A program made the position numbers and the translations under genes. Below, piece by piece: positions 1-10,980 of a DNA stretch of 64,000 bases. Positions within the stretch are counted from its first letter, which is position 1, and each line of letters begins with the position of its first letter. This stretch comes from Poa pratensis (Eukaryota; Streptophyta; Magnoliopsida; Poales; Poaceae), in NCBI GenBank assembly GCA_947311845.1, contig CAMZMU010000040.1:58545867-58609866 (forward strand), in the 5' to 3' direction. The notes under the pieces were generated by a model that did not search any database, had not been told where the DNA came from, and saw only the letters and a program-made list of their open reading frames with translations.

Positions 1-80
1 CCGCTGGCGGACGGGCCAGGTGTCCGCCAGCGGTATATGGTTACCGCTGGCGGACGGAAAGATTTATCCGCCAGCGGTAT
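1..80. repeat. CACTA subterminal repeats, left cluster
   Basis: Four copies of a 12-14 bp motif close to TACCGCTGGCGGAC lie here in alternating orientation, so neighbours form inverted pairs. In CACTA elements such subterminal motifs bind the TNPA-type protein. The cluster is cut by the window edge. Confidence 0.85.
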
Positions 81-275
81 GTTTTAAAATTTTCGGTTTT
101 GTTTTTTATTCTGTTTTTTGTTATTATTTAGTATTTTCTAGTATAGTTGTGCGTATATAAATAAATAGTTGTGTCTATATAAATAAATATTCATACACAT
201 CACATTGTTCAAAACATCTTAATTAAATTACAACTTTTTACAATAACACACATGCATGTGTCTCGCGCTTTTCTC
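81..275. other. AT-rich 3' non-coding region of the CACTA transposase
   Basis: This stretch lies downstream of the transposase stop codon and is rich in A and T. It probably holds the 3' UTR and polyadenylation region. No other feature is seen. Confidence 0.4.
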
Positions 276-3200
276 TTAGCGTTTGGCCTTCTTCTTGCCT
301 TTCTTGGTGGTCTTAGCTACATAATTCAGCCCCACATTATGACCTCTTCTTAAGAATGGAAGACCTCCTCTCGTGGGTAGCGTGGTTCTGCTTCTTCTTG
401 ATGTGTATGGCGTGTTATCATCATCTTCATCATCTTCAATATTAGGGTCACCGTACTGGTCGAAGTCGTCCTCGTTCGCGATTCCATCCATTCCAATGAT
501 GTTTCTTTTGCCTCTCCTCACGACTACACGGCTAGGCTTTGACGGGTCGGTTATGAAGAAGCACTGAGACACGTGCTTAGCCAATACCCATGGCTCATTT
601 TGTGCGGTGACGTTCGTGCTGCTTGATGAAGTGCCGGCTTCCGGTAAAACCATGGTGGTGAAGTATTGGTCTTCCTTTTTCACGGTGGATAACCTAGCCC
701 ATCTCACACGGAACATCGGCACCTTCTCTCCAGAGTAGTTAAGCTCCCAGATGTCCTCTATCCTTCCGTAGTATCTGAACTTTTTGTCACCGACGTAAGA
801 TAGCATTGTTACCCCTGAATTTTGATAGTCAGAAGTTTTGTCCTTTGCCTCTGTGTAGAAAGTGAACCCGTTGATATCATATGCTTGAAATGTCGCGAGG
901 TTGGGGGCGGGGCCACGTGACAAGTCGTATAACCATCTACCTTCTGCATCATCCGTTGGCGGAGCGACAAGCTCATCTTTGAACCAACTCAAGAAAGAGG
1001 AGTTGTGCTCTCTGATTATTTCTCCTTCGGTCCTTTGCCTGCCCTGGCTAATGTACTTCTGCTTAATCTCCAGTTTGTGCTTTTGCACCCAAGTATCGAC
1101 CATTTGAAGGTGTTGGAGAGCTACTAAGTTTGCCCTCTTAAAGTCGGCCATTCTCTTACTGAAGCCCACATGTAAGTCCCGCGCGCCATTTTTGTGACCT
1201 GACCCACCTAACTTGCCAAAGTGCTTGTTTGGGGGCAAACCAACAGGGTTATCAATTATCTCCAGATGATTCGTGCAGAAAGAGATGCACTCTTCAGTGA
1301 GAAAGCCTTGAACGATGCTTCCATCCGGACGGGCCCTGTTACGAACAAATCCTTTTATGACCCCATTCATCCTTTCGAACGCCATCATGTTGTGGAGAAA
1401 CAACGGTCCGAGATGAATGATATCATCCACGATGTGGACCAACAAATGCACGCAAATATCAAAGAATGCGGGCGGGAAGTACATCTCAAGCTCGCATAGT
1501 ATCACAACAATCTCTTCCTGCAGCGTTGAGAGTCTCTTTGCGGTGATTGACTTTCGAGAGATCACGTCAAAGAAGTTACAGAGTCCAAAAAGGGTCTCAC
1601 GGACGTGCTTGTCCATTATCCCTCGGATCGCAACTGGGAATATCTGTGTCATCATCACGTGACAATCATGAGACTTCATACCGCTGAAATTCTTTTTCTG
1701 CCAGTCTAAGAATCTGCTTATCAGCCCCGAGTAACCCAAAGGCACTTTGACTCCTAGAAGGCACTTCATCAATTGTTCGACCTCCTTTGGACTAAGAGTG
1801 AAGCAAGAGGGGGGACAGTAATAGTCATTCTTCTTAACCCTTTTGGCATTGTGACCGTCCATCTCCTCATCCAACTGGTCGTCTACCACATTTTTGCGCT
1901 GCGCATGAAGCTCTTTCCTGATGTCCATATGTTTAAGGTCCAATCTTGCTTTTGGCCCATCTTTGGTCCTGTCCGCCATGTGGAGTACAGTGCCAAACAT
2001 ACTCTCGAACACATTCTTCGTCACATGCATTAGATCAAGGCAATTTGGCGTAGTGTAGATGGGCCAGTATGGCAAGTCCCAAAACACAGACCTCGTCTTC
2101 CAAACACCACAGAGCGGTTTTGGCGCCTTTCGCTTCTTTCCCGGCTCAGGGCACTCTTGCCATTCATTCAGCAACTCGTAAATGTCATCGCCGCTCTTCT
2201 TAAGTGGAGGTTCTCGGAGCTCATCTTTACCGTTGAAAAGGTCTCCACGCCATCTCCATGGGTCTTCATCGTCTAGCCACCTTCGATGGCCTATGTAGAC
2301 GGTTTTCGAAGAACCGTCTTTCTTCAGCTGGAGGTATGTCGGATCATCCAGGCACCTGACACATCCGAAATATCCGTGGCACACCTGGCCGGCAACATAT
2401 GCGTAGCCGGGCAAATCGTGCACTGTACACAACAAGGCAGCTCTCATAGGGAAATAATCTTCTGCGACGGCGTCCCAAGTGGGAACCCCTTGGGACGACC
2501 ATAACGTGTCTAGCTCATCTTTCAGTAGCTTCAGATACAGATTGATGTCGCTGCCAGGTTGTTTCGGCCCTTGAATTAGCATGCTCATGTGTATGTACTT
2601 CCTTTTCATACACAACCAGGGAGGTAGGTTGTATATCCATACAAACACGGGCCACGTGCTGTGTGAACTGCTCTGGTTGCCAAACGGATTGAGACCGTCG
2701 GTGCTGCAACCCAATCTGATATTCCTTGGCTCGTCTCCAAAGTCTGCATCGAAAGAGTCTAATGCTTTCCACTGGCTTGCATCCGAAGGGTGTGTCAGAA
2801 TTATCTTTTCACTCCGGTCTGAATCTTGCACCACTGCCGCCTTTCTTTCCGCGTGCCAGCGCATAAGCTTTGCTTCCTTACGGTCTGCGAAATATCGCTG
2901 CAGACGAGGAATGAGCGGAAAGTACCACACAACTTTGCGAGGGGCTTTCTTCCCGGTCTTGTATCGATTGGCATTGCACACTGGACATTTGGTCATTCCC
3001 TCGTCCTCTTTCCGAAATATGTAGCAATCGAAGATGCACACATGGTACCTCTCGTGCGGTAAATCAAAGGGGCACACGACTTTCTTGGCTTCGTCACAAC
3101 TTTTAGGACACGTGTTGCCCTTCGGAAGGATACCGTGCAAATATTCCAGGTTAGCGTCGACGCTTATATCGCTCAATTTGTGTCTTGTCTTCATCTGCAG

Positions 3201-3740
3201 AAAATCAAGCGATACTTTCAAGCGGGAAGCTTCTGGGTCGCAGCCTGGATACAACGGAGTATTTGAATCTTTCTCCAATTGCGCCAGCTTAGATTCCCTG
3301 TTAGCCGTCTTCTGAAGAAACAATTCTGTTAGATGAGGGTCCCGCACGACTGAAGTTAGCGGTGTCCGTGTGTCCTCCTCTTCTAGTACCACACGATCAT
3401 CATCGTCTTCTTCTACTTCATCATGTTGCACGGGATCCGGATCAGGCTCTTCGTGTTCTGGCCCCTCGTTGTTATTGTCTTGCTGCCCTTGATCCTGATT
3501 ATTTCCTTCCGGCGCACCATCATTTCCATCATGTTCATCATCTGTTAACCAACGAGTGTGGCCATCCATGAAACCACGGAAGAGCAGGTGTTCCAGCAAA
3601 GTTCCGGTAAATGGACTGATGCCGACCTCGAGTTTGCATGCGCGACACGGACACTGTATATCTTTGCGCTTATTCTGCAGCATGTCTTCCGTCGCGTGTC
3701 TCAAGTATGTATTCACGACATGTTCACTCATAATAACCAT
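276..3740 (-). CDS. TNP2-type CACTA transposase
   Basis: The protein cuts and moves CACTA transposons. More than 1150 codons are open without a stop. From the N-terminus there is a transposase-associated zinc-binding region (CPCRAC, then an HLLFRGFMDGHTRW stretch, residues about 25-65), an acidic linker (about 70-125), the Transposase_21 catalytic core (about 345-570, with CSTDGLNPFGNQ, VHDLPGYA and CHGYFGCVRC), a DUF4218-like region (about 720-840, with LEMYFPPAFFDICVHLLVH), and a DUF4216-like region (about 985-1070) before an acidic and basic tail. The open frame runs upstream to 3752, but only from a GTG. The first ATGs are at 3740 and 3731. A TGCAG acceptor lies just upstream (AG at 3748-3747), so the true start may be in an upstream exon. 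The unbroken frame contrasts with the decayed elements around it and suggests a young insertion. Confidence 0.9.
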   Translation of the reverse strand: MVIMSEHVVNTYLRHATEDMLQNKRKDIQCPCRACKLEVGISPFTGTLLEHLLFRGFMDGHTRWLTDDEHDGNDGAPEGNNQDQGQQDNNNEGPEHEEPDPDPVQHDEVEEDDDDRVVLEEEDTRTPLTSVVRDPHLTELFLQKTANRESKLAQLEKDSNTPLYPGCDPEASRLKVSLDFLQMKTRHKLSDISVDANLEYLHGILPKGNTCPKSCDEAKKVVCPFDLPHERYHVCIFDCYIFRKEDEGMTKCPVCNANRYKTGKKAPRKVVWYFPLIPRLQRYFADRKEAKLMRWHAERKAAVVQDSDRSEKIILTHPSDASQWKALDSFDADFGDEPRNIRLGCSTDGLNPFGNQSSSHSTWPVFVWIYNLPPWLCMKRKYIHMSMLIQGPKQPGSDINLYLKLLKDELDTLWSSQGVPTWDAVAEDYFPMRAALLCTVHDLPGYAYVAGQVCHGYFGCVRCLDDPTYLQLKKDGSSKTVYIGHRRWLDDEDPWRWRGDLFNGKDELREPPLKKSGDDIYELLNEWQECPEPGKKRKAPKPLCGVWKTRSVFWDLPYWPIYTTPNCLDLMHVTKNVFESMFGTVLHMADRTKDGPKARLDLKHMDIRKELHAQRKNVVDDQLDEEMDGHNAKRVKKNDYYCPPSCFTLSPKEVEQLMKCLLGVKVPLGYSGLISRFLDWQKKNFSGMKSHDCHVMMTQIFPVAIRGIMDKHVRETLFGLCNFFDVISRKSITAKRLSTLQEEIVVILCELEMYFPPAFFDICVHLLVHIVDDIIHLGPLFLHNMMAFERMNGVIKGFVRNRARPDGSIVQGFLTEECISFCTNHLEIIDNPVGLPPNKHFGKLGGSGHKNGARDLHVGFSKRMADFKRANLVALQHLQMVDTWVQKHKLEIKQKYISQGRQRTEGEIIREHNSSFLSWFKDELVAPPTDDAEGRWLYDLSRGPAPNLATFQAYDINGFTFYTEAKDKTSDYQNSGVTMLSYVGDKKFRYYGRIEDIWELNYSGEKVPMFRVRWARLSTVKKEDQYFTTMVLPEAGTSSSSTNVTAQNEPWVLAKHVSQCFFITDPSKPSRVVVRRGKRNIIGMDGIANEDDFDQYGDPNIEDDEDDDNTPYTSRRSRTTLPTRGGLPFLRRGHNVGLNYVAKTTKKGKKKAKR

Positions 3741-3752
3741 TATCACCTGCAC

Positions 3753-4368
3753 GTTGTATAATCAAGACAATAATTAAGCACCATTTAATATTTTATCGGG
3801 TTTATTTCACGAAAAAATTCGCCATGACCTTCCTACAAATAGGACCCAAGGAGAGTGCCAAAAGTTGCCGAAACGGAAAATGAATCAACATTCCGGCATG
3901 GTATTGGCACCCTCATTAATTTTCACACATCACAACACAAATTTATTCATCACAACTCAATTTCACACATTCCAAGCCATTTTTCATCCAGCATTTCGCA
4001 TGGTTACGGCGGGCGCATTTATCCGACCAAATTAATTTTAAGAATGTGTTTTAACTTATATCGCTAAAAGATCACCTTAAGAATGTTAAAACACACGTCA
4101 AAATAACCGCGGAAGTCGGCCGAAGATGAAATCTTGATCTTGAGATCTGAGTGACTTGAGTGGATTTCTTTTGGTCAAAGTTGGATGTGGGGGAGAGATC
4201 TAGTGGGATCTATCAACTAAATCACTTTTTGTTGGCTAAAAGTGATTAATTTCATGGAGGAAATGAGCCACAAATGGGGGAAACTCGAGCTAAGAGAGAG
4301 AAGAGTGAAGTGCAATAAGTGAGCAAGGGTGGTAGGTGCGGCCGCACGTATATGTCACTTTCCCAGGT
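3753..4368. other. Upstream non-coding region of the CACTA transposase
   Basis: This 0.6 kb lies between the transposase frame and the right subterminal repeats. It should hold the promoter and 5' exon. I could not identify a convincing TATA box or first coding exon by eye. Confidence 0.4.
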
Positions 4369-4727
4369 TACCGCTGGCGGACGCTTCAGCGTGCCCGCCA
4401 GCGGTACTGAACGGAGCGCTGGCGTACTATTTCGTCAGCCCGCCAGCGGTACTGTCCCCATTTTTTTCCCAGCTCAGCTCAGCCGCGGCAACTACCGCTA
4501 GCGGGCCCTGTCTATCGTCCGCCAGCGGTACGTTTAATACCTCTGGCGGGCGCGTATTGTGCCCGCCAGCGGTAGTTTGCCCCGCCTCGTCCCAGATTCC
4601 TGTTCCTACCGCTGGCGAGATGTGCTGTTGTCCGCCAGCGGTACGTCCAGAACCAGTGGCGGACAGGAAAAACCGCCCGCCAGCGGTCGTAGCGCTGGCG
4701 GACGAAGACGTTGTCCGCCAGCGGTAC
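4369..4727. repeat. CACTA subterminal repeats, right cluster
   Basis: About fourteen copies of a motif close to TACCGCTGGCGGAC occur in 360 bp, at roughly 4369, 4395, 4417, 4439, 4492, 4517, 4537, 4560, 4606, 4630, 4652, 4676, 4691 and 4713. Orientation alternates, so successive copies form hairpin-like inverted pairs 8-25 bp apart. Some copies have a CpG-site change (for example CTCTGGCGGGC). This is the expected binding platform for the transposition protein complex. It also creates a spurious open frame. Confidence 0.9.
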
Positions 4728-4733
4728 GCTGGT

Positions 4734-4758
4734 GGCTATAAGCCTTTTCCTACTAGTG
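4734..4758 (-). repeat. Terminal inverted repeat end of CACTA element
   Basis: On the minus strand this reads CACTAGTAGGAAAAGGCTTA and on to TAGCC, matching the conserved end of Pooideae CACTA elements. Its partner is left of base 1. Confidence 0.9.
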
Positions 4759-4761
4759 TGC

Positions 4762-6715
4762 AGACATATGATCCGGTATATGCCGGAAAGCAGTTAGTCG
4801 GGCCAGGCAGTGCCGGCCAGGGTAAGAGCAATCCGGTCCGGGCAATCCGAGTGCCGGAATAGTTAACTCGGCTGGCCGAGGTCATCCACCTCGGTATCCG
4901 AGGCAGCAGCAATATGTTGAGCATGTTCAGCAGCCACGAGGTGTTGACCCGGTGGCTGATCGTTATGATGATGGTATCTCGGCTATAGAGAAAGCCGGAT
5001 ATCCGAGATATGAGGGTCCGCTGGGATCTCGGTTGGGACATCGCCAGTTGTCTCCAAGTGATGCACGTTACAAGTTGGACAGAATCTACATGTCCGAAAT
5101 GTTGGAAGAGCAAGGCCCACCTGGCCCTGCCTGTTTTGGACCTCGGATCATGAGAGAGCCACCAGTGCGGCACTTTCAGTTGAACCGAGGCGGGAAGACG
5201 TATGACGGCAGCACCAAGCCGGAGGACTGGCTGACAGATTATGTGTCGGCAGTGCATATTGCTGGAGGAAACCGCTGATGGGCGGTGAGATATATCCTGC
5301 AGATGTTGGAAGGACCAGCCCGGATCTGGCTGAACAACCTGCGAGAGGGCAGTGTTGATTGCTGGCTGGACTTTGAAGAAGCATTTGTTAGCAACTTCTC
5401 CAGCACATACAAGAGACCGAATCGTCCTCAACAGCTTGCCATGTGCAAGCAGAGGAATGATGAAACTGACCGGGATTACTTGACCCGGTGGAGTACTATT
5501 CGCAATTCCTGTGAAGGAGTTGTGGAGGCGCAGGCCATATCTTGGTTTGCCCAGGGGTGCCGACTCGGCACCATGCTTTGGCAGAAGTTGCAGAGGGAAA
5601 TGCCGGCCACCCTGGCCGAGACAATCCGGATTGCGGATAGCTATGCACTGGGTGATCCGATGCAACCCTTGCTGAACTCGGTGGAACCGAGTAGAAGATA
5701 CCCGGTGAATAATAGACCCGGGCCAGTCAGGCAGAACGATCGCCAGGACTTCGGTAACAAGAGGAGAGAGCCGGATTACCGGTATGGTTCAAACCAGGTT
5801 GCCGAGGTAAATCAAGATCAACCAGATGCCGGTAGTAGCCAGCGTCCGAAGAACAATGGCCCAGCATGGGGCCAAAACCAGGATGTGAAGAAACCGTGGA
5901 GTGACCCGAGGAAGCCGTTAACTTATGAAGCAATGCTGGATGGGCCGTGCAGCTATCACATGCATGATCCTCGCAGGCCGGCCAATCATTCAACTCGGCA
6001 ATGCAGCTGGTATCAGCGCACCTTAAAGGAAGGTGGAGGTTCCGGAGGAAATCAGATGGGTGCACCTCAGAGGCCTCCCGCGGCATATCCTCATCAGAGG
6101 CAAGCACTACCGCTCACCGGGTCAAACACTATTCCCGTGAGTGCGCCTCCGCCGAGGCCTGCAGCTCCGAGACTTGTGGATAGCAGGAGAGGACCAGAAA
6201 ATGTTAACCAAGTAAATGTCGGAGGCAACAATGCCAATGGTGGTCCAGGTGGCCCGGGTGAATATCGCCAGGGTGAGTACAGAGAGGCTCACCAAAGCTA
6301 TGTGGTGTTTGTGACCGAGCCAACGGACAAGAAGAGCCTGCATCGGCGTGCACTGGAAGTGAACGCGGTTATGCCGGCAGTACTGAGGTATTTGAACTGG
6401 TCCGAGCAAGAGATCATTTGGAGCAGAAGGGATCATCCCCGAGTTATGCCAACTCCGGGAGGTTATGCACTGGTGGTGGACCCGACATTCTTTGGACCCA
6501 CCATCAATGTTCGGTTCACCCGAGTTCTCATTGATAATGGGAGTGCTATCAATATCATGTACCGAGACACCATGGTAAAGATGGGTATCTCGGCAAATAT
6601 GCTGCAACCGAATAGCACGACCTTTCATGGTATAGTGCCGGGTGTTTCATGTGCACCTATGGGCAAAGTTTGGGTTGATGTGTTGTTTGGCACCAAGGAA
6701 AACTGCAGAACTTAG
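4762..6715 (+). pseudogene. gag-pro: gag and aspartic protease of the Tat retrotransposon (broken)
   Basis: Gag forms the particle and the protease processes the polyprotein. Gag-like codons begin at the CACTA junction (YDPVYAGKQLVGP) in a different frame, so the CACTA probably inserted within gag. From 4952 the frame is stable to 6715 apart from a TGA at 5276-5278, where the context suggests CGA to TGA, a change expected from methyl-C deamination. The capsid-like region with QMLEGPARIWLNNL and WLDFEEAFVSNFSSTYKRP lies at about 5290-5430. A C-x-x-H...H...C zinc-binding-like motif (CSYHMHDPRRPANHSTRQC) is at about 5950-6010. Protease follows with LIDNGSAINIMY at about 6527-6562. A TAG at 6713-6715 interrupts the frame again, after which the same frame continues into pol. 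Confidence 0.88.
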
Positions 6716-8473
6716 AGCATCCATTTTGAGGTAGTGGACCTCGAAAGTCCATACCATGCTTTACTCGGCAGGCCTGCATTGTCAAAGTTCATGATATCAA
6801 CCCATGTGGGTTACCTCAAGATGAAAATGCCAGGTCCTAATGGCATCATCACCATCTCGGGTGATTACAAGCGAGCACTGGAGTGTTCCTCGGCTGGATC
6901 ATGCTTGGCCGAGTCATTGATCATTGCTGCAGAGAAGAAAAAGATCCATGAAGTGGTGGCGCTGGCGCAGTCCGCGCAACTCGGTATGCTGGGTATGAGT
7001 AACCCGGAGCAGAATGCAACTTTCGAGGTGCCAAAGGAGACCAAGAAGATCAACGTTGACCCGGCGTTTCCGGAACACAACGTCATCATTGGTACCGGGT
7101 TAACGGAGAAATAGGAAGGCGAGCTCAGTCACTTCCTCCGTGAGAACCGGGATATCTTTGCATGGTCTAGTCAGGACCTGCCAGGTGTTCCGAGGGAGTT
7201 GGCTGAGCACTCATTGTTCGTCAGACCGGATATGAAACCGGTGATGCAACCGACACGGCGTCTCTCGGATGAGAGAAGAAAAGTAGTGGGGGATGAGCTG
7301 GCCAAGTTGCTTGCGGCTGGTTTCATCATGGAAGTACTGCACCCGGACTGGCTGTCTAACCCGGTCTTGGTAGAGAAGAAAAAAGATGAACCTTTGGTGG
7401 CCAAGGTGTGGCGCATGTGTATCAATTTCACGAACTTAAACAAGGCATGTCCTAAGGATCCATTCCCGCTGCCTCGGATTGATCAAGTGATCGATTCTAC
7501 GGCCGGATGTGAGCTGTTATCCTTCGTAGATGCGTATTCTGGTTTTCACCAGATACCTTTGAACCCTGCTGATCAATTGAAAACTGCTTTTATTACCCCG
7601 TATGGGGCTTATTGCTATCGTGTCATGACCTTTGGCTTAAGAAATGCCGGAGCTACTTATCAGAGATGTATGCAGAAGTGTTTGCATGAGCAAATAGGCA
7701 AAAATGTGCAGGTATATGTCGACGATGTCGTCATAAAAACTAAAGATAAAGCCACTCTGATTGAGGATCTCAGAGAAACATTCATAAACTTGAGAAAATA
7801 CCGGATGAAACTTAACCCGGATAAATGTACATTCGGTATCGAGGTAAACCCGACAAAAATCCGTGCTATTGAAAGCATGAGGTTACCGACATGTCTCAAG
7901 GACGTGCAGAAATTCACCGGATGTTTGGCATCCTTAAGTCGGTTTGTTAGCAGGTTGGGAGAAAAGGCATTGCCTTTGTATCAGCTCATGAAGAAAACCA
8001 CCCACTTTGTGTGGACCCCTCAAGCAGATGCGGCGTTCACCGAGTTAAAAAAGATGCTGGCAACTGCGCCGATACTGGCCTCACCATTACCCAAAGAGCC
8101 GACGTTGCTATACATTGCAGCCACAAACCGAGTTGTGAGTGTTGTAGTGGTGGTGGAGCGAGAAGAAGAGGGCAAAACCATGCAAAGGCCGGTATATTAT
8201 TTGAGCGAGGTAATCTCGTTGTCCAAGCAGAACTATCCTCACTACCAGAAGATGACATATGGTGTCTATCTGGCGGCTAAGAAGTTGAAACATTATTTTC
8301 AAGAGCATTCAATCACTGTGGTGTGTGAGGCTCCTATCTCGGAGATCATTGGGTGTAAAGATGCAACTGGCCGGATAGCCAAGTGGGCCATCGAGGTGTC
8401 CCCTTACACTCCTCACTATGAGAGAAGAGATGCCATTAAGTCTCAGGCATTGCCGGATTTCTTGGTAGATTGA
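6716..8473 (+). pseudogene. pol: Reverse transcriptase and degenerate RNase H (Tat pol)
   Basis: This part of pol copies the element RNA into DNA. It stays in the gag-pro frame. The N-terminal part (to 7114) contains SPYHALLGRPAL and ends at a TAG. RT runs from about 7199, with FPLPRIDQVID, SFVDAYSGFHQIPL, TFGLRNAGATYQRCM and the catalytic YVDD at about 7708-7719. The following native RNase H has LLYIAATN where active enzymes have a catalytic Asp (LYIDAS), so it looks inactive, as is usual in Tat elements. The TGA at 8471-8473 most likely replaces a Trp codon (FLVD then stop). Confidence 0.93.
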
Positions 8474-9205
8474 GCCGAGATGAAATATGAGCCACCACTG
8501 CCTGACTCCAATTACTGGAGGATGCACTTTGATGGTTCCAAGACCAAGATTGGTTTGGGGGCCGGGGTAGTTCTTACCTCGCCAAAGCGAGATCAGCTGA
8601 GATATGTACTTCAGATTCATTTCGCAGCATCTAACAATGTGGCCGAGTATGAAGCACTGGTCCATGGGCTCAATGTGGCCAAGGAAATAGGAATTCGCCG
8701 AATTGAATGTTTCGGGGATTCGAATCTGGTAGTGCAGCAAGTCTCGGGAAATTGGGACGCTTTGGATGCCAATATGGCGCTATTTCGGTTTCATGTACAG
8801 AAGATCTCGGGATTCTTTGAAGGGTGCGAGTTCAAGCATATACCTCGTGAGGAGAATGAAGTTGCCGATATATTGTCCAAGCTGGGCTCATCTCGGGATC
8901 CAATTCCACCCGGCATATCCTTGGAGCATTTGAGGAAGCCATCAATCAAACCATCTCCCGAGTCCGAGTCAATCTTTATCCCGGCAAAACCGGAATCTGA
9001 TGCTGTGCCCATGGACATGGATGTCGGGTGCATTTGGAGAACCCGGGGACTGCTTGGCAGAACTCGGGGACTGACCAGCATATGTCGGACGAAGCAATGT
9101 CGATTGATCTCATGGAGGTGGATGATCCGATCTTTCCTGTGCGTCCTGTGCCGGGTGGGCGCAACCCATAATGGAGTATATGATGGACGGGAGTTTGCCG
9201 AGTAA
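8474..9205 (+). pseudogene. Second, archaeal-type RNase H of the Tat element
   Basis: This domain removes RNA from the RNA-DNA hybrid and is thought to replace the inactive native RNase H. It shares the RT frame. The catalytic carboxylates appear to be kept: MHFDGSKTKIGLGAGVV (Asp), NVAEYEALVHGL (Glu), CFGDSNLVVQQV (Asp) and EENEVADILSKLG (Asp). After about 9000 the frame changes at least twice before the integrase, so the linker from about 9010 to 9205 is scrambled by small indels. Confidence 0.9.
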
Positions 9206-10420
9206 GGAAGCTGAGGCCAGGCAAGTGCAAAGAAGGTCCAAGGCATACACCATCATCAACCAGGAGTTATACAAGAGAAGTGTGACCGAGGTACTGCAGC
9301 GCTGTGTCGAGCCGCAGGAAGGGCAAGAGATGCTCCTAGAGATTCATTAGGGAGAGTGTGGTCATCATGCTTCATCAAGAGCCTTGGTGGCTAAAGTATT
9401 CCGGCATGGGTTTTATTGGCCCAGTGCTTTGAATCAGGCAGAAGATATTGTGAGGAAGTGTCAAGTGTGTCAGAGATTTGCTCACAAAATCCACATGCCA
9501 GCCTCGGCACTCAAGACAATTCCCATCACTTGGCCCTTTGCTGTCTGGTGTTTGGATATGGTGGGAGAATTCAGACCAGCCCGAGGTAACATGACGCATA
9601 TGCTGGTAATGGTGGACAAGTTCACCAAGTGGATCGAGGTGAAACCAATCAGAAAGTGTGATGGTCACACAGCTGTGTCCTTTTTGAAGGACATCATTTT
9701 GAGATATGGCTACCCCCATAGCATTATCTCGGATAATGGATCAAACTTTGCTGTGGGAGATTTGCTCGGTTCTGTGCGGAAAAAAGAATTCGGTTGGACA
9801 TAGCTTCGGTGGCACACCCTGAGGCAAATGGGCAAGTGGAAAGAGCAAATGCATTGGTGTTAGCCGGTATAAAAGCCCGGTTGATTGAACCACTGTTGCG
9901 AACTCCGGGATGCTGGATAGAGGAGATCCCAGCAGTACTGTGGGGTCTTAGGACCACACCTAATCGATCAACCAGCTATACGCCGTTTTTTCTGGTCTAT
10001 GGAGCAGAAGCGGTCTTGCCGACCGACATGGAGTATGACTCGCCGAGGGTGGCGCTGTACACTGAAACCGAGGTAAAAGAAGCTCGGGAGAATGGTGTTG
10101 ATTTGCTCGAAGAGGCACGAGAGCTGACCTTATCTCGGTCAGCTGTATATCAGCAAAATCTCCGACGCTATCATAGCCGGAAGATCAGCCCTCGGGTATT
10201 CCGAGAGGGAGATTTGGTGCTGAGGCTGGTGCAACGCAGTAAAGGCCGACACAAGTTGTCACCTCCATGGGAGGGACCATTCATTGTGAGTAAGGCTCTA
10301 CACAATGATTCATACTATCTTATAGATGCGCAGGCACCGAGGAAAAATGTAACGGACAAATCTGGAGAGGAGACCAAAAGACCCTGGAATGTAGCCCTAC
10401 TTCGACCCTTTTACTCATAA
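9183..10420 (+). pseudogene. int: Integrase of the Tat retrotransposon (frameshifted)
   Basis: Integrase inserts the new DNA copy. The zinc-binding part has GHHASS and CQVCQRFAH. The core has CLDMVGEF (first Asp), IISDNGSNF (second Asp) and HPEANGQVERAN (Glu) at about 9820-9850. A TAG at 9348-9350 interrupts the N-terminal part. The frame then changes between about 9760 and 9785, where one or two single-base losses would restore it. The rest is open to the stop at 10418-10420, with GLRTTPNRSTSYTPFFLVYG and a C-terminal DNA-binding region. I see no chromodomain, consistent with Tat. Confidence 0.92.
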
Positions 10421-10429
10421 GGCCGCAAT

Positions 10430-10980
10430 GTATGTATCTCGGTTTTCCTTTGAATAAAATGCCGGCACTCCGAAAAGAAACTCGGGGACTGCCTTGTCCA
10501 TATGCATGTATTTTATCTCGGTTTTGTCTATGTTGTTCATATGTCGGATGGTTTTGAGACCTCGTTTCAAAGTTCAAGTAATGTATGCTATGTTGTTGTG
10601 ATCTTGTGACTCGACTGACGAACGCCGAAATGGCAGTCAAGAGCAGAGGTTATGGTATATGGTAAACATGAAAGTGAAATCGGGGACTCGGTCCTAGAAA
10701 GATCCGACATATGTCGTTTACTAACCCGGTTTTTTCTTTCCTTTTCCTTTTGTCGGATGACTCTAAACCTTACCTCAAAATTTACAAGTATTGTATGCTA
10801 TAATTTTGATCTTGTGACTCGACTGTCGAACACCTGAATGGTAGACAAGAGCAAGGATTACTAAGTATAGTAGGACAAGAAAGTTAACTCGGGCACTCGG
10901 TGAAAAGTGATCCGGCATCAAGCCTGTCTTGTTGAAAGTAGCACTGATAAGAGTAGCACTGCGAAAGACTTAAAAGTATA
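10430..10980 (+). repeat. Two diverged tandem copies of a roughly 205-bp unit after integrase
   Basis: Two similar blocks start near 10475 and 10680. Each contains CGGGGACT, then TGTCGGATG, an AAGT(A)ATTGTATGCTAT-like run, GATCTTGTGACTCGACTG and CAAGAGCA. They are too diverged for a recent duplication. The stretch has no open frame and belongs to the region between pol and the antisense gene. Confidence 0.6.

Larger units (their letters stand above)
1..4758 (-). mobile_element. CACTA (En/Spm) DNA transposon, left end off window
   Basis: The right terminus is visible: reading inward from 4758 on the minus strand gives CACTAGTAGG followed by AAAAGGCTTATAG, a classic CACTA terminal inverted repeat. 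The three bases just outside, tgc at 4759-4761, are the expected 3-bp target duplication, but the left copy is outside the window. Subterminal repeats cluster at both visible ends (1-80 and 4369-4727), so the missing left end should be very near base 1. The only long gene is a TNP2-type transposase on the minus strand; no TNPA-like second gene is seen. Retrotransposon gag-like codons resume directly after 4758, so the element inserted into the Tat element to its right. Confidence 0.93.

Noticed and set aside
2581..3024. 147-codon plus-strand frame opposite the transposase
   Set aside because: A shadow of the TNP2 coding sequence.
4329..4862. 177-codon plus-strand frame crossing the CACTA end
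   Set aside because: It is made of subterminal repeats and runs over the transposon/retrotransposon junction.
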